Positions 61,014 to 64,000 of a stretch of DNA of 64,000 bases are shown here, in pieces. Source of the stretch: Acidothermus sp. (GTDB lineage Bacteria > Actinomycetota > Actinomycetes > Acidothermales > Acidothermaceae); NCBI GenBank assembly GCA_023512015.1, contig JAIMAI010000003.1, positions 31,449 through 95,448 of the forward strand, given 5' to 3'. The notes under the pieces are model-generated. The model was not told the origin of the DNA, did no database searches, and saw nothing but the letters and a program-made list of their open reading frames with translations. Made by a program: the position numbers and the translations under genes. The first letter of the stretch is position 1. Each line of letters begins with the position of its first letter.

Positions 61014-61994
61014 GTGCCGGGCTCCTCGGAAACCAGCAGCGGGGGAATTCTTCGCGCCGAAGACGAAGTGCATGTCTGGGTGCCCTATCCGGAGATGGTC
61101 GCCGATCTCACCGCGTCTTCCCCGCGAATTCGCGCGAGCCTTTTCGACGGTCGCACTCCGCCGCCCGATGTGGACCGGCTGGAATTCGTCGTCCCGCCGT
61201 ACACTCTCGGCGCTCGGGGCTTGCAGCTCGCCCTCGACGCCCCGCGGCTGCGCGTCGTCCAGCTCCTCACCGCGGGCTACGAGCGGGTCGCGCCGCTCAT
61301 TCCGGACGGCGTGGTGCTCTGCAATGCGCGCGGAGTACACGACGCCAGCACCGCGGAACTCGCGGTCGCGCTCATCCTCGCGTCGCTGCGGGGAATCCCG
61401 GATTTCGTGCGGGCCCAACAAGAGGGTGCGTGGCGGCACGAGACCTACCCGGCGTTGGCCGATCGGACCGTGCTCATCCTCGGATACGGCTCGATCGGGG
61501 AGGCCCTCGAACGCCGCCTCCTCCCGTTCGAGGTCGACCTCATCCGGGTGGCGCGCAGGACGCGTCCCGGCGTGCACGCCGTAAACGACCTCCCCGCACT
61601 TCTTCCGCGGGCGGACGTGGTCGTCGTCCTCACGCCGCTGACGGAACAGACATTCCATCTGGTGGACCGAGATTTCCTCGCCCGGATGCGACCGGGAGCG
61701 CTCCTCGTCAACGTGGCGCGGGGCGCCGTGGTCGATACCGACGCGCTGGTCGAGGCCGTGCGGGGCGGGCGTCTGCGGGCGGCGTTGGACGTCACCGACC
61801 CCGAACCCCTTCCGCCGGATCACCCGCTGTGGCAACTCCCCGGAGTTCTGATCTCTCCCCACGTCGGCGGCGACACCACCGCTTTTCTTCCGCGGGCTCG
61901 GAAACTGGTCGTGGATCAGGTTTCCCGCTATCTGAACGGCGAACCGCTCCGTAACGTGGTGAACGGCGAAGAGGCTCCACGTCCGGCCGAATGA
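61014..61994 (+). CDS. D-isomer-specific 2-hydroxyacid dehydrogenase
   Basis: A 326-residue NAD(P)-dependent dehydrogenase. The Rossmann motif is LILGYGSIGEALERRL; catalytic residues are Arg in LVNVARGAVVDTDALVEAV, Glu in DVTDPEPLPPDHPLW and His in ISPHVGGDT. GTG 61014 follows the gatB stop almost directly, so it is likely co-transcribed. After the Rossmann motif the sequence reads VDLIRVARRTRPG, whose arginines favour NADP over NAD. The substrate is unknown. Confidence 0.9.
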   Translation: MPGSSETSSGGILRAEDEVHVWVPYPEMVADLTASSPRIRASLFDGRTPPPDVDRLEFVVPPYTLGARGLQLALDAPRLRVVQLLTAGYERVAPLIPDGVVLCNARGVHDASTAELAVALILASLRGIPDFVRAQQEGAWRHETYPALADRTVLILGYGSIGEALERRLLPFEVDLIRVARRTRPGVHAVNDLPALLPRADVVVVLTPLTEQTFHLVDRDFLARMRPGALLVNVARGAVVDTDALVEAVRGGRLRAALDVTDPEPLPPDHPLWQLPGVLISPHVGGDTTAFLPRARKLVVDQVSRYLNGEPLRNVVNGEEAPRPAE

Positions 61995-62052
61995 CGCCTC
62001 GGACTGATCCGGCGGACCGTGGACGCAAAGCGGCGACGAAGCGGAGGGCCGG

Positions 62053-63900
62053 ATGGCGCGGGAGGCGGAATTCGCGGAATTCGCCGCGAACTTCGCCGAT
62101 CGCCTGGTGCGCTTCGCCGCGTTGCTGACGGCGAGACACGCCGATCCCACCGGTGAGGACGTCGACGCCGCGCGGGCATTGACGACGCGGGCCCTGCTCG
62201 CCGTCCGACGCCGGTGGCGGGAGGTCACCACCGGTACTCCGCCGGAAACCCTCGCCGCGGCCGCCGTCGCCCGATATGCCGCACGTCAGCGCACCCCCCT
62301 CGCCGCGCCGATTGCGGCCCCGGATAATCCCGAAACCCCGGACGAGGATCTCGACCAGCAGCTGCGGGCGGCTTTGCACGCCGCGTGGGTGCGGCTGCCG
62401 CCGCGGGTGCGCCTGGCGATTCTCGCGGGCTTCGCAGACCTCCTGTTTCCGTGGCTGATCGGTACCGACGTCACTGCTTTCGCGCCGCGCCGTGGTGCGA
62501 ATTCGGCGGATGTCGGGTTGCGGGTGCTGACCGAAGCGATCGAGCCCATCGCTCGCCGTCACGACATTCCGTCGTCGGGCCTATTGGATCGATTCCTCCC
62601 AGCGGTATTGCAGGAACGCGCCGCGTGGCCGCCGAATCCGGTTGGAATCGTCGACGACGTCATCGGCCGATTCCGCCGTCAGCGCCGCTTGGGAGGGATT
62701 GTCACCGCCGGATGCTTGGCGGGTTTGCTGGCCGTCGCCGCCGTGGTGAGCCGACTTCCGGCGGGGGAACGCCAGGCCCGGCCGTCGCCCAGTCCGACAC
62801 CGCGGCCGGTGGCCAGCGCCGGGGCCGTCGTGAACTGGCCGCTGCGCGGCAACGCCGCCTCCGACCTGGACGTCGTCGTGCAGTTGCGGCAGACCTTCAG
62901 GGAAGACCACCCGCAGGCCTACGGGCCGGTGCAGGTACTGCTGCTGAGCGATGTCGCCTCGATTCGGCTGGCCTTCGTGGTGGCTCACAGCCCTGAGGGA
63001 GTGGTGAACGCCTGGTATTACGGACCGATCGGCTCCAGGGAACTCGTCGAAGGATATTCCTCGTACGGCACACCATTGCCTGCCCGATCGAATCCGCCTG
63101 CTTTTGCGGCATTGGTTGCCGATCCGAACGGCCGTGCGGTCCTCGTCGCCCTGGTCGCCCCGGGGCACTTGGTCGCCGAATTGGAAGACGCGACCGGAGA
63201 GTCCGGGGTGCGGTTCACGGTGCCGGACGGCGCGCTCGCCGTCGACGTGACCTCGATGTACAGCTCGCAGGGAGTGGTGCGGCTACTGGCTCCCGGTCCG
63301 GTTTGGGAAGGTGTTCCCTTTACGGTGCAGCTCACCGCGCGGCCGGTGGCGTCGGTGCTGGCACGGTTCCCCGGCGGCCAAGGAGCCGAGATGATTCCGG
63401 TGCAACGCGGCCACGCCGACGCCGGTGAATTGTTCCGCGCCCTTGCGGTTCTCGATGCCTGGCGGCGGACCGGCGAACTCGGTTCGCCGGCCGCCCCGGT
63501 GGTGTTGTGGGGAGGCGACGACGGATTCGGCACTCAGCTTCTGGTATTGCGAGCCAAAACGTTGCACCGTCCCGACCTCCTCGTGGTGGCCTGGGGTCGC
63601 GGTCCGGAGGACGCCGGTGAGTACCTCCTCGCGCCGGATATCCCGGATTATCCGATGGCCTTCAGCTACCCGGGTTCCGGGACGAGTCGCATCGGCATTC
63701 TCGTGCCGGTTGGGGTCGCGAGGGTCGGGTTGTACGTACGGGGCGCGGTGCGGATGACGGCCGAGGTCGGGGCGACTGGTTTCGCGAGTTTGCCGGCCGA
63801 GGTGTCACCCACCACTCTCGCCGACGGGTACGCCACGCTCCTGCTGTACGACCGGCAGGGACGGGAAGTCGGGCGGACGGCGGTCCCGCCGCCGGTGTGA
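62053..63900 (+). CDS. Sigma-factor-like/transmembrane fusion protein of unknown function
   Basis: A 615-residue protein I do not recognise as a named family. Residues 1-~60 (AEFAEFAANFADRLVRFAALLTARHADPTGEDVDAARALTTRALLAVRRRWREV region) resemble region 2 of SigE-type ECF sigma factors, and ~110-135 (LHAAWVRLPPRVRLAILAGFADLLFP) resemble the start of region 4. The expected helix-turn-helix is not clear. One membrane helix follows (about 214-236), then a Pro/Ser-rich spacer and a ~370-residue beta-rich, presumably extracytoplasmic domain with no motif I can name. GCGGAGGGCCGG precedes ATG 62053. It may be a degenerate, membrane-tethered sigma-like sensor. Confidence 0.7.
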   Translation: MAREAEFAEFAANFADRLVRFAALLTARHADPTGEDVDAARALTTRALLAVRRRWREVTTGTPPETLAAAAVARYAARQRTPLAAPIAAPDNPETPDEDLDQQLRAALHAAWVRLPPRVRLAILAGFADLLFPWLIGTDVTAFAPRRGANSADVGLRVLTEAIEPIARRHDIPSSGLLDRFLPAVLQERAAWPPNPVGIVDDVIGRFRRQRRLGGIVTAGCLAGLLAVAAVVSRLPAGERQARPSPSPTPRPVASAGAVVNWPLRGNAASDLDVVVQLRQTFREDHPQAYGPVQVLLLSDVASIRLAFVVAHSPEGVVNAWYYGPIGSRELVEGYSSYGTPLPARSNPPAFAALVADPNGRAVLVALVAPGHLVAELEDATGESGVRFTVPDGALAVDVTSMYSSQGVVRLLAPGPVWEGVPFTVQLTARPVASVLARFPGGQGAEMIPVQRGHADAGELFRALAVLDAWRRTGELGSPAAPVVLWGGDDGFGTQLLVLRAKTLHRPDLLVVAWGRGPEDAGEYLLAPDIPDYPMAFSYPGSGTSRIGILVPVGVARVGLYVRGAVRMTAEVGATGFASLPAEVSPTTLADGYATLLLYDRQGREVGRTAVPPPV

Positions 63901-63905
63901 GACCT

Positions 63906-63922
63906 GCCCGACGCCTGCGGGC
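63906..63922 (+). terminator. Short hairpin after the fusion protein gene
   Basis: GCCCG and CGGGC with a 7-nt loop, just after the stop; no T-tract, so only a weak terminator candidate. Confidence 0.3.
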
Positions 63923-63932
63923 ACGGACGGCG

Positions 63933-63938
63933 TAAGGT
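63933..63938 (+). promoter_or_regulatory. Possible -10 hexamer TAAGGT for the last gene
   Basis: TAAGGT lies 45 bp before ATG 63978, giving a short leader with AGGAG. Confidence 0.4.
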
Positions 63939-63977
63939 GACCTCGCCCGAAGGACGAGGAGCACGAGGAGAGTCGAG

Positions 63978-64000
63978 ATGCGCACGCCACCCGATCTCAA
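63978..64000 (+). CDS. Start of an unidentified gene (3' partial)
   Basis: ATG 63978 begins MRTPPDL and runs off the window. GAGGAG lies 7 nt upstream and a TAAGGT promoter-like hexamer further up. Seven residues are too few to identify it; dihydroxy-acid dehydratase (IlvD) is a guess from gene order in related genomes only. Confidence 0.45.

Overview
The window is 64 kb of high-GC bacterial chromosome with dense, mostly syntenic housekeeping genes of actinobacterial type. The evidence is an extended ATP synthase delta subunit, a DUF2550 gene after atpC, NucS in the mismatch-repair role, a complete GlgE maltosyltransferase pathway, GatCAB beside ligA, and MurA with Asp in place of the usual catalytic Cys. 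Gene order and style recall Acidothermus/Frankiales-like lineages, but that placement is an inference. No rRNA, tRNA, CRISPR array, prophage or transposase was seen, and no gene-free stretch exceeds 300 bases.

Layout. 1-7.6 kb: F1Fo ATP synthase operon (AtpZ-like fragment, atpI, B, E, F, H, A, G, D, C). 7.7-10.9 kb: DUF2550 protein, cobalamin adenosyltransferase, murA, 3-hydroxyacyl-CoA dehydrogenase. 11.0-15.2 kb: MoxR / DUF58 / transglutaminase cassette. 15.4-17.8 kb: a SipW-type secretion cassette, consisting of a TasA-like secreted protein followed by a signal peptidase fused to its own apparent LamG substrate. 17.8-20.7 kb: nucS, mobA, DUF6457, fdhD and a small Cys/His protein. 20.7-27.8 kb: Xaa-Pro peptidase, alpha/beta hydrolase, thiolase, MeaB-like GTPase, an isobutyryl-CoA-mutase-like large subunit and a thioredoxin-TPR protein. 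27.9-40.3 kb: alpha-glucan cluster glgE-treS-maltokinase-glgB (minus), glgP (plus), glgX (minus). 40.4-46.7 kb: enoyl-CoA hydratase, DUF885 peptidase-like protein, etfBA, threonine-aldolase-like enzyme, SDR. 46.9-61.0 kb: cysteine desulfurase, mnmA, a mercury-resistance island, a short MetE-like protein, a low-GC DUF4143 ATPase, ligA, gatCAB. 61.0-64.0 kb: 2-hydroxyacid dehydrogenase, a sigma-factor-like/TM fusion protein and the start of another gene.

How the genes work together. Cobalamin adenosyltransferase, MeaB-like GTPase and acyl-CoA mutase form a B12-dependent acyl-CoA module alongside thiolase, crotonase, dehydrogenase and ETF genes. TreS, maltokinase, GlgE and GlgB convert trehalose to branched alpha-glucan, and GlgP and GlgX degrade it. 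The mercury island (MerA, ArsR-type regulator, MerT-like mini-protein, thioredoxin-like lipoprotein, CcdA-like protein) shares one divergent promoter region centred on a perfect 20-bp palindrome.

Two general points. Thirteen start codons lie 6-8 nt after a TANNNT hexamer; most of these lack an evident Shine-Dalgarno, which suggests widespread leaderless transcription and helped choose starts. The most unusual loci are the protease-substrate fusion at 16.1-17.8 kb, the sigma-like/TM fusion at 62.1-63.9 kb, and the mercury island with a thiol-relay-like module.
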